DNA of 18,848 nucleotides from contig DKXL01000027.1 in assembly GCA_002493005.1 (NCBI GenBank), forward strand, positions 1-18,848. Direction: 5' to 3'. The notes under the pieces were generated by a model. The model did not search any database, was not told the origin of the DNA, and was given only the letters and a program-made list of their open reading frames with translations. The position numbers and the translations under genes were made by a program. The stretch is from Ruminococcaceae bacterium UBA7127. GTDB taxonomy: Bacteria; Bacillota; Clostridia; Oscillospirales; Acutalibacteraceae. The number at the start of each line of letters is the position of its first letter. The first letter of the stretch is position 1. Shown piece after piece: positions 12,713 to 18,848 of the stretch.

Positions 12713-13105
12713 ATGAAATTTCCTTGCCTTGTACGGCAGAAATTCTGTAAAACTCCGATTTATTTAACATTATACGGCGAGGGTGTGACCGAGGACGGCG
12801 CACCCACTGCTGTTTACGAGCGAAAAGTACTTTATCCGTCTAACGATTTATTTCCGCAAAAGAGTATGTACGGCGATTGTCTTTACTGCAACTATCAGGA
12901 ATGTGCCAAAACTGTACTGACTTCACAGAAGAAAAAAGTTGAGGTCAGCGGAGTAATTCTTATTCCGGGTGATGTTGCTCCCGACAGCCCGACCATAAGC
13001 GGCGGATTTGTTGAGGTTTTCGGTGTTCGCCGTGAGATAATCAAAGGTGTGAAAGCTCGCAATCCTGACGGCACAGTTAACTTTACAGAACTGGATGTGA
13101 TTTAA
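12713..13105 (+). CDS. Head-tail stopper / minor capsid protein 1-like
   Basis: The 130-aa beta-rich protein contains TLYGEGVTEDGAPTAVYERK, a YCNYQECAKTVLTSQKK section and a C-terminal GGFVEVFGVRREIIKGVKAR. The beta-rich fold, the size and the slot between connector and tail-completion genes fit an SPP1 gp16-type stopper. Its TAA overlaps the next ATG by one base, so the products are likely made in fixed ratio. Homology itself cannot be demonstrated by eye. Confidence 0.68.
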   Translation: MKFPCLVRQKFCKTPIYLTLYGEGVTEDGAPTAVYERKVLYPSNDLFPQKSMYGDCLYCNYQECAKTVLTSQKKKVEVSGVILIPGDVAPDSPTISGGFVEVFGVRREIIKGVKARNPDGTVNFTELDVI

Positions 13106-13494
13106 TGAGTATTTTTGAAGTAAATTCAACAATAAATCTAAATTTCGGATTGCTGAAACAGCTTGACACAAATTCTCAAAAGGCGCTTAGATTAACGACA
13201 GATGCATTGCTTACAGAGGTCAAAAATGCAGAAGTTATGCCGTTTGAAACAGGAAATTTGCAAAACGAAAACACTTTTGCAGACTACTCGCTCTCTGCTA
13301 ACGGTGTTACAAGCATAGTATCAAGCACGCCATACGCAAGGCGGTTGTATTTCCACCCTGAATACAATTTCAATAAATTGGAACATGCTTTTGCAGGTGG
13401 AAAATGGTTTGAACCTTGGCTAAAGGGTGGCACTCGCCAAAATTTTTGCAGTGAAGCATTTGCAACAATTTACAGGAGGCTGTGCGGATTATGA
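13105..13494 (+). CDS. Minor capsid protein 2-like (tail-completion, gp10-like)
   Basis: The 129-aa protein includes VMPFETGNLQNENTFADYSL, TPYARRLYFHPEYNFN and GGKWFEPWLKGG. The TGNLQN...TPYARRLYFHPEYNF...WF.PWL pattern is diagnostic of the Minor_capsid_2 family, equivalent to HK97-gp10-like head-tail or tail-completion proteins. It starts in a TAATG overlap and its end overlaps the next gene by 4 nt. Confidence 0.85.
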   Translation: MSIFEVNSTINLNFGLLKQLDTNSQKALRLTTDALLTEVKNAEVMPFETGNLQNENTFADYSLSANGVTSIVSSTPYARRLYFHPEYNFNKLEHAFAGGKWFEPWLKGGTRQNFCSEAFATIYRRLCGL

Positions 13495-13889
13495 TTACAC
13501 TTGCGAATATAAGGGATTGGCTAAAGTTTTACAGCAATGCGGAGCATTTTTATATCGGCAAACTCGACAATAAGCAGGACAAGTCACTCGGAGTATATTC
13601 ATTAAAACGCAGTGAACCACCTGTGACCGCTATAGGTACAGACAGCACTTATGACATTATAGGTGTATCGTTGCTTATTCACTGGAATAACAACGCAAAT
13701 GAAACAGAGATTGAAGCAAGGCGATTGTATGAAACCTTGCGAACAATCAAAAACGTTACAATAAACAACACTTTAGTATATATGATTGAGCTGTTAGTCC
13801 CTGAACCGATAGATGTCGGGACAGATGAACACAGCGGAGTATATGAACGAGTGATTGAATTAAAAATTTATTATGAAAGGAAGATTTAA
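13491..13889 (+). CDS. Minor capsid protein 3-like / tail terminator
   Basis: The 132-aa protein starts MITLANIRDWLKFYSNAEHF one codon group after the ATG at 13491 and has KLDNKQDKSLGVYSLKRSEP and SLLIHWNNNANETEIEARRL. Size, an alpha/beta look and a YxxL..iV..EP end (LLVPEPIDVG) match Minor_capsid_3/tail-terminator proteins, which cap the tail tube and connect it to the head. AGGAGG (13474-13479) fits ATG 13491; the GTG at 13482 is too close. Confidence 0.75.
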   Translation: MITLANIRDWLKFYSNAEHFYIGKLDNKQDKSLGVYSLKRSEPPVTAIGTDSTYDIIGVSLLIHWNNNANETEIEARRLYETLRTIKNVTINNTLVYMIELLVPEPIDVGTDEHSGVYERVIELKIYYERKI

Positions 13890-13891
13890 AA

Positions 13892-14338
13892 ATGTCAGCA
13901 ACACCAAACACAGGAGTATTCCCTTGTTATGAAAATCAGTTTAAAATTGCGGCGTCAGGCTCTACCGCGACCGACACAACGATTGCTAATTGTGAAGAGT
14001 TCTCGGTATCCTTTGATAACGGCGTGGAGGAATGGAACGCTTTTGAGCACAAGGGATGGAAGTCACGCCTTATGACTGCAAAGAGCGTTACTATTTCGGT
14101 TAAAGCTAAAAGAACAATCGGCGACCCCGGTAACGACCTTATTGCAGGGCTTGCTTACAAGAACAGCAGAGAATGCGAAATTAACTTTAAATGGGTTTTC
14201 CCTGACGGTTCAACTGTTCTATTTGAAAATGCTGTTGTTTCAGTTACAGCAAACGGTTCAGGCGCATCAACTGGTGTAGCGCCGCTTGAATTTGAAGTTA
14301 TGTCGAATGGCAAACCTACATATACACCAGCCGCATAA
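13892..14338 (+). CDS. Major tail (tail tube) protein
   Basis: The 148-aa protein contains CEEFSVSFDNGVEEWNAFEH, KGWKSRLMTAKSVTISVKAK, PGNDLIAGLAYK and a C-terminal PLEFEVMSNGKPTYTPAA. These are typical of TP901-1-like tail tube proteins (Ig-free, single-domain), including the KR..GDPGND element and the FEV.s.GkP.. ending. The gene is followed directly by a strong terminator, as is common after highly expressed tail tube genes. GAAAGGAAG lies upstream. Confidence 0.88.
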   Translation: MSATPNTGVFPCYENQFKIAASGSTATDTTIANCEEFSVSFDNGVEEWNAFEHKGWKSRLMTAKSVTISVKAKRTIGDPGNDLIAGLAYKNSRECEINFKWVFPDGSTVLFENAVVSVTANGSGASTGVAPLEFEVMSNGKPTYTPAA

Positions 14339-14353
14339 AATTTATTAAAAACA

Positions 14354-14392
14354 CGCTCAGGGGCACTCACATTTGCCCTCTGAGCGATTTTT
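14354..14392 (+). terminator. Intrinsic terminator after the tail tube gene
   Basis: CGCTCAG GGGCA (14354-14365) pairs with TGCCC T CTGAGCG (14374-14386) with one bulged T, followed by ATTTTT. It probably limits read-through so that the tube protein outweighs downstream tail proteins. Confidence 0.88.
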
Positions 14393-14410
14393 GCAAAGGA
14401 GCAAAGAATT

Positions 14411-14740
14411 ATGTCAAAGATTATAGATATTACAAATAAGCTCAATTTTGAGGAAAAGCCGATTATCAAAGTAAAGGACGTTGAAATTGAGGCTAATAAC
14501 GATGCAACAACAATGCTGAAGGTTGTTGCGTTGTTTGGTGAAGATGAAAAAACGACAAGCGCTAAAAACATACTTGCAATTTATGAATTGTTGTTTGATG
14601 CCAAAAACCGCAGAAAGGTTGAAAGCTTAAAATTGACAATGGGTGATTTTATTAACTTTGTAATGGAAACCGCTCAAATAATCATCAATAACGGCGAAGA
14701 GCCTGACGAGGGGGAAACAGCGACCCCGGCTATGACTTGA
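14411..14740 (+). CDS. Tail assembly chaperone (gpG-like, upstream partner)
   Basis: The 109-aa protein begins MSKIIDITNKLNFEEKPIIK and has a KNILAIYELLFDAKNRRKVE central helix and LTMGDFINFVMETAQIIINN, followed by an acidic Gly/Glu/Pro-rich tail. The layout and the place between tail tube and tape measure match lambda gpG-type chaperones in Firmicutes phages. AAAGGAG (14396-14402) precedes the start. The tail overlaps the following reading frame, with which a -1 frameshift fusion is likely. It would coat the tape-measure protein during assembly. Confidence 0.82.
   Translation: MSKIIDITNKLNFEEKPIIKVKDVEIEANNDATTMLKVVALFGEDEKTTSAKNILAIYELLFDAKNRRKVESLKLTMGDFINFVMETAQIIINNGEEPDEGETATPAMT
14707..14738 (+). 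promoter_or_regulatory. Probable -1 programmed frameshift site between tail chaperone genes
   Basis: The upstream gene reads in frame 2 and ends at TGA 14738; the downstream frame is frame 1, open from 14707, so only a slip between 14707 and 14738 joins them. A run of five G (14710-14714) followed by AAAC lies exactly there: a GGG codon in the P site can re-pair with GGG after a -1 slip. The downstream frame has no ribosome binding site. Confidence 0.6.
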
Positions 14741-15045
14741 TAGATGATTTTGATTTAATCGTTTCATCTTTTAAGTCGAGTTATGGGGTCAGTATTTATT
14801 CAAAAGATTTTCGGTCTATGACATGGACTGAATTTACGTCCTTGCTTTCGGGACTGGGTCCCGATTCGCCGCTTGCAAGGGTTGTTCAAATACGCCTTGA
14901 AAGCGACAAAGATGTTTTAAAGCATTTTACCACAGCCCAGCACCGCATACGTAATAAATGGCGGTCACGCAACGTGAAAAAATACACGAAAGCAGATATG
15001 GATAACGTTATAGCTATGTTTCAGCAAGTTTTTGCAGAAATGTAG
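14737..15045 (+). CDS. Gp15-like tail assembly chaperone partner (gpGT extension)
   Basis: This frame contains DDFDLIVSSFKSSYGVSIYS, FRSMTWTEFTSLLSGLGPDS and HFTTAQHRIRNKWRSRNVKK, with an IASF/YGI and a W.EF..LL.gL...PL pattern known from Gp15/gpT-type phage proteins next to gpG. The only in-frame start is TTG 14737 with no ribosome binding site, so it is more likely expressed as a -1 frameshift extension of the preceding chaperone, as for lambda gpGT. The fused joint would read EGGNSDPGYDLIDDFDL or close to it. Confidence 0.82.
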   Translation: MIDDFDLIVSSFKSSYGVSIYSKDFRSMTWTEFTSLLSGLGPDSPLARVVQIRLESDKDVLKHFTTAQHRIRNKWRSRNVKKYTKADMDNVIAMFQQVFAEM

Positions 15046-15084
15046 CTATATTTTTACAAAAATTTTTTGAAAGGAGGGATTATT

Positions 15085-18000
15085 ACGGGAACTACAACAG
15101 TGGGTACAATTGGCTTAAATATGGTACTAAATTCAGCAGGATTTAGGAGGTCATTACAAAATGTTCAGTCGCAGGCAAACACGGCAAATCAAAAAATTGC
15201 AGCTTCATTTAAAAAAATGGGAGCCGTTATCACTGCTGCATTCTCTGCTAAGGTGATATCAAGTTTTGGAAAGTCCTGCATTGACTTAGGTTCTGACCTT
15301 GCAGAAGTACAGAATGTTGTTGATGTAACATTTACATCAATGTCAAACAGTGTAAATAAATGGTCTAAAGACGCTGCGAAATCCTACGGCTTGTCTGAAA
15401 CTATGGCTAAAAAATATGTTGGTACATTCGGCTCAATGGCTGAAGCTTTCGGATTTACTGAACAGCAGAGCTATGATATGGCAACAGCCTTAACGGGGCT
15501 TACAGGTGATGTTGCTTCTTTTTATAACATAGAGCAGGATTTAGCATATACAAAGCTAAAATCAGTGTTCAGTGGTGAAACCGAAACGCTGAAAGATTTA
15601 GGCATAGTAATGACCCAGTCTGCTCTTGACAATTACGCTCTTGCGAATGGTTACGGGAAAACCGTAAAACAAATGACTGAGGCGGAAAAGGTAACTTTGC
15701 GTTATAATTTTGTTCTCGGTCAGCTTAATAACGCAACAGGTGATTTTGCTCGAACGCAAGACGGATGGGCAAACCAAACAAGGGTTTTACAGCTGCGTTT
15801 TGACAGCTTAAAAGCCACAATCGGACAAGGGTTAATTAACGCTTTTACACCTGTTATTAAGGTTGTAAATTCACTTATTAACAGGCTGTCAACCGTAGCA
15901 GAAAAATTCAAAGCATTAACGCAGCAGATTTTCGGAAATGCAGGAGGCTCATCATCGGGAAGTCCTGTAGAAAATCTTGCCGTTGAAGCTAACAGCGGTT
16001 CATCGGCTCTTGAAAATGTTGCAGACAGCGCAGAAAAGGCAAAACGAAGCCTTGCAGGATTTGATAAGCTGAATGTATTGTCAGACAATAAAGCAAATTC
16101 AACAAATGCGAATAATTCTAATGCCGAGAACGGTACAAATGTAGTCAACGGAACAAAATCACCGCTTGCGAGTGCAATGGATGGTGTAACAAAGAGTTGG
16201 AACGCTAAAAGTCAAAAGCTAATTAACAGTGTAAAATCCACTATGGACAAGATAAAGACTGCGATTGCGTCTGTTGGTGATTCGTGGAAAAAGATCTGGA
16301 ACAACGGCACAGGCAGAAAATTTCTTGATAATATCAGGAGTTTACTGGGTCATATTATTGACAATGTCGGTTCTGTTGCCGATGCATTTAAAAGGGCTTG
16401 GGACACTGCCGGCAGAGGTGATGCGATTGTACAGTCTTTTCTTGATAAGTGGAACAGTATTGTAAGTTTGGTAGACACTATCTCAGTAAGCTTCAACAAG
16501 ATTTGGAACAATGGTACAGGCGAGCGCATTTGGGGTAACATTTTGGAAATAATCACAAATTGCAATAACGCCACAAAAACTCTGCGTGATAAAATCAAAG
16601 ATGCTTGGGATAACAACGGCGCAGGCGAAAAAATTTGGGGTGCTATTCTCGGTATTGTTGAGGACATAACGGGATTTCTTAATGATATGTCACAAATTCG
16701 TTTGGATTGGCTTGAAAACCTTAATTTGTCACCAATAACTGAGGCTGTTGCCAATTTGGGCGGAGCGTTCAGAAAGTTATTAGAAGCTTGTGGCGATAAA
16801 CTAAAAACGGCTTATAAAAAGATTCTGCTTCCACTCGCAAAATGGACTATCGAAAAAGCCGTGCCTAAGCTGGTTGAAACTTTCGCAAAGGCGTTAAAGG
16901 CGGTGTCTGATGTCGTTAAGAAAATCAGCGACAAAACACTGTACGCTATCGCAGGTGGAATCGCTGCCGTCGGAACTGCTGTTATTGTGTTTAAGGCAGG
17001 CACAGCCATTGCGGCTGGCATTACAAAAGTTAAAAATGCTATGAAGCTGCTTATAACTACCATTTCAGCTCATCCGCTTTTAGCTATTGCAGGTGCGATT
17101 ACCGGGATTGTTACTTCTGTAATTGCTTATAACGAACTCAAATGGAGCAATTCAGAAGCTAAAAAGTTTGCAGATGAAATCGCCACAATTAAAACTCAGC
17201 TTGAAGAAACAACACAAGGTATTGAAGATAGTCTGTCAGGTACGTTTGAACGATTAGATGAGATTTATGCTGATAACACCTTGATTGATAATTACCAAAA
17301 AAAGCTTGAAGAGTTATTGAGCAAAGCTGAGTTGTCACCTTCTGAACAGGCACAGCTGCAAACGATTGTTACCTATTTTAGTGACAATGTAAAAGGATTT
17401 GAGGACGTATGGGATAAATATGTATTTAAAAGTGATGATGGTACTTATAAGTTAAAAACCGATTTAAAAACTGTTCAGGATGAAATTACAAAAACAATCG
17501 AGGATTACCAAAGATTAGCCAATATGTCGGCTTTATCGGATTTGCAAACTACTAACACTAAAGATAAAATTTCAGCAAATCGTGATTTAGGAGCAGCAAA
17601 GCAGCGCATGGAGGAGATGGAACAAAAAACAGACGATAAATACTGGGAATTTAAAAAGCTATTGGATGAAAGTATGTCGCCTGATCAAGTTACCATTACT
17701 TTAGAGCGCTTGGAAAGTTCTGATCAAGATGTAATTACAAACGCTGAATGGGGAGAAGCGTATAACACTTATAGAGCAAATAAAAAAGAACTTGAAAAAT
17801 TAAAAGAAACCTATAATGGTTGTGTTGCTAAAGTTAATAAGCTTACAATGGTGAGTGATGATTTATTAGACGTTCAAAAAGTATTAAATGGTGATTACTC
17901 CGATGCTGTGGCTGTAATGATGGCATATAGCAATCAAATGATTAGTATGGAAGATATACAAAAGTCGCAGTGGAAATCGCTTGAAAATCTTGAAAAAGCG

Positions 18001-18801
18001 GCTAAGGACAGCGGTAAAAATACCGTTTTAGGATTAGTTGAGGGCACAGAAGCGTATAAGAGTGCGTTAAAGAAAAGCAGCAATGGTCTCGCAACTTTGG
18101 TATTATCCGAATATGATGCTCCTATGGAAATTAATTCACCGTCAAGAGCGATGAAAAGGCGCGGTGTTTGGACTGTAGAAGGTCTCGTTAATGGCATATC
18201 AGTAGGAACAAAATTGCTTACTGTTCCAATTCAAAATATGATGGCTAAAATTCAAGGGGCTATTGAACCTATTAAGAACGTTTTTTCAAACGCTTTTAGC
18301 GGTATTTGGGGAGCAATTCAAACTCCTATGAATTTTGTGCTTGGCAAAGTTGAAGATTTTGTAAACACTTTCAATTCAGGATTGAGCCGAGTGGGCGGCA
18401 AAATTCTTAACGGAGTTGATGTTGCGGCAAATATCGTAGCAAACGTTGCGAAGCCAAATATGAAACTCCCTCACCTTGCCAAAGGCGGTATCGTCAAAGC
18501 CCCCACGCTTGCAGTGGTTGGTGATAACGCAGGTGCAAACAGCGGAAATCCTGAGGTTATTTCTCCGTTAAACAAGTTACAGACTATGATTAACTCTTCA
18601 AACGGTGAAGATGTGGTAATCCTTAAGCAAATGCTTGATTATCTCAAACGAATTTACGAGATGTTTGTAATTTTTCGTAATAACGGTGGTAATCATTACG
18701 AGTTTGTTGCAAAAATCAACGGTTCTGAAATCTTTGACGAAATTGTCAAGCAAAATGAGTTGTACAAAAAACGTCACGGTGGTAAATCTGCTTTTGCATA
18801 A
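15085..18801 (+). CDS. Tape-measure protein (TP901-like) with apparent ACG start
   Basis: The long frame (about 1,238 aa) has the TP901 core near the N-terminus (LAEVQNVVDVTFTSMSNSVN, LSETMAKKYVGTFGSMAEAF, GLTGDVASFYNIEQD, VFSGETETLKDLGIVMTQ), coiled and repeat regions, four WNNGTG-type repeats, two membrane-type segments (about residues 620-690), INSPSRAMKRRGVWTVEGLV, and a C-terminal LAKGGIVKAPTLAVVGDN. It sets tail length and is released at infection. A perfect AAGGAGGG (15071-15078) is 6 nt before ACG 15085, where homologues would have ATG; the in-frame TTG 15067 overlaps the ribosome binding site and GTG 15100 is far away. Confidence 0.93.
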   Translation, partial: TGTTTVGTIGLNMVLNSAGFRRSLQNVQSQANTANQKIAASFKKMGAVITAAFSAKVISSFGKSCIDLGSDLAEVQNVVDVTFTSMSNSVNKWSKDAAKSYGLSETMAKKYVGTFGSMAEAFGFTEQQSYDMATALTGLTGDVASFYNIEQDLAYTKLKSVFSGETETLKDLGIVMTQSALDNYALANGYGKTVKQMTEAEKVTLRYNFVLGQLNNATGDFARTQDGWANQTRVLQLRFDSLKATIGQGLINAFTPVIKVVNSLINRLSTVAEKFKALTQQIFGNAGGSSSGSPVENLAVEANSGSSALENVADSAEKAKRSLAGFDKLNVLSDNKANSTNANNSNAENGTNVVNGTKSPLASAMDGVTKSWNAKSQKLINSVKSTMDKIKTAIASVGDSWKKIWNNGTGRKFLDNIRSLLGHIIDNVGSVADAFKRAWDTAGRGDAIVQSFLDKWNSIVSLVDTISVSFNKIWNNGTGERIWGNILEIITNCNNATKTLRDKIKDAWDNNGAGEKIWGAILGIVEDITGFLNDMSQIRLDWLENLNLSPITEAVANLGGAFRKLLEACGDKLKTAYKKILLPLAKWTIEKAVPKLVETFAKALKAVSDVVKKISDKTLYAIAGGIAAVGTAVIVFKAGTAIAAGITKVKNAMKLLITTISAHPLLAIAGAITGIVTSVIAYNELKWSNSEAKKFADEIATIKTQLEETTQGIEDSLSGTFERLDEIYADNTLIDNYQKKLEELLSKAELSPSEQAQLQTIVTYFSDNVKGFEDVWDKYVFKSDDGTYKLKTDLKTVQDEITKTIEDYQRLANMSALSDLQTTNTKDKISANRDLGAAKQRMEEMEQKTDDKYWEFKKLLDESMSPDQVTITLERLESSDQDVITNAEWGEAYNTYRANKKELEKLKETYNGCVAKVNKLTMVSDDLLDVQKVLNGDYSDAVAVMMAYSNQMISMEDIQKSQWKSLENLEKAAKDSGKNTVLGLVEGTEAYKSALKKSSNGLATLVLSEYDAPMEINSPSRAMKRRGVWTVEGLVNGISVGTKLLTVPIQNMMAKIQGAIEPIKNVFSNAFSGIWGAIQTPMNFVLGKVEDFVNTFNSGLSRVGGKILNGVDVAANIVANVAKPNMKLPHLAKGGIVKAPTLAVVGDNAGANSGNPEVISPLNKLQTMINSSNGEDVVILKQMLDYLKRIYEMFVIFRNNGGNHYEFVAKINGSEIFDEIVKQNELYKKRHGGKSAFA
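16279..16707 (+). repeat. Four tandem ~34-residue repeats inside the tape-measure protein
   Basis: Trp codons of the KIWNNGTG, RAWDTAGRG, KIWNNGTG and DAWDNNGAG motifs lie at 16297, 16399, 16504 and 16606, giving steps of 34, 35 and 34 codons. Each motif is followed by a helix (for example EKIWGAILGIVEDI). Copies 1 and 3 are most alike at DNA level. Confidence 0.85.
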
Positions 18802-18848
18802 ATTATTACTCTAAAAATTGTTATATATAATTGATTTTTAATAATTAT

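Noticed and set aside
14710..14718. GGGAAAC as a canonical lambda-type slippery heptamer
   Set aside because: Its phase relative to the upstream chaperone frame is wrong (codons are GGG GAA ACA), so simultaneous P- and A-site slippage does not fit.
15720..16148. 142-codon minus-strand open frame in the tape-measure gene
   Set aside because: It is fully antisense to a clearly coding frame, Ser/Phe/Ala-rich as expected for a shadow, with no ribosome binding site.
18802..18848. Feature after the tape-measure gene
   Set aside because: Only 47 AT-rich bases remain; no convincing hairpin, start codon or ribosome binding site is visible.

Overview
The window is a stretch of a tailed-phage (siphovirus-type) genome or prophage from a low-GC Gram-positive host. 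AT-rich DNA, strong AGGAGG-type ribosome binding sites, occasional TTG starts, TP901-1/SPP1-like head and tail proteins, and Lar, YopX and zinc-ribbon accessory proteins point to a Clostridia-type gut Firmicute; this host call is inference. All credible genes lie on the + strand in tightly packed, often overlapping transcription units. No integrase, repressor, terminase, portal or lysis gene is visible.

Region 1 (1-5363) is the early DNA-metabolism module. It runs from a partial repeat protein and small Cys-rich proteins through a Sak4-like RecA-fold ATPase, a DUF669-type single-strand-binding protein, an ERCC4-type nuclease, a short coiled protein and a CHC2 primase zinc-finger protein to a DUF927 P-loop protein. 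These would supply annealing recombination, ssDNA binding, nuclease and priming/unwinding functions. Both the SSB and the DUF927 protein end in an acidic DDLPF-type tip.

Region 2 (5364-5682) has no gene. It contains phased 9-bp-spaced GTTGACA repeats on the left, an inverted set on the right, and about 85 bp of very AT-rich DNA between them. This is a good candidate for the phage origin, or alternatively an operator/promoter array.

Region 3 (5683-8440) is an accessory cassette of small proteins: zinc-finger proteins, YopX, Lar, short conserved hypotheticals, a truncated DUF3850 gene, the tail of a zinc-ribbon gene, and a DUF1492/RinA-like late regulator that loses its C-terminus.

Region 4 (8394-10391) starts abruptly inside the end of a MuF/SPP1-gp7-like minor head protein. 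Its extension carries an HEMGH zincin motif and a second toxin-like C-terminal segment, followed by a small possible immunity gene, two tandem terminators and a small membrane protein. Small terminase, large terminase, portal and the MuF N-terminal domain, expected between the late regulator and this point, are absent, so the segment appears to carry a multi-kilobase deletion or mosaic junction.

Region 5 (10456-18801) is an otherwise orderly head-tail module: small protein, scaffold, major capsid with a Tyr-rich insertion, connector, stopper, two minor capsid/tail-completion proteins, tail tube, the tail-assembly chaperone pair with a likely -1 frameshift, and a tape-measure protein whose expected ATG appears as ACG behind a strong ribosome binding site.
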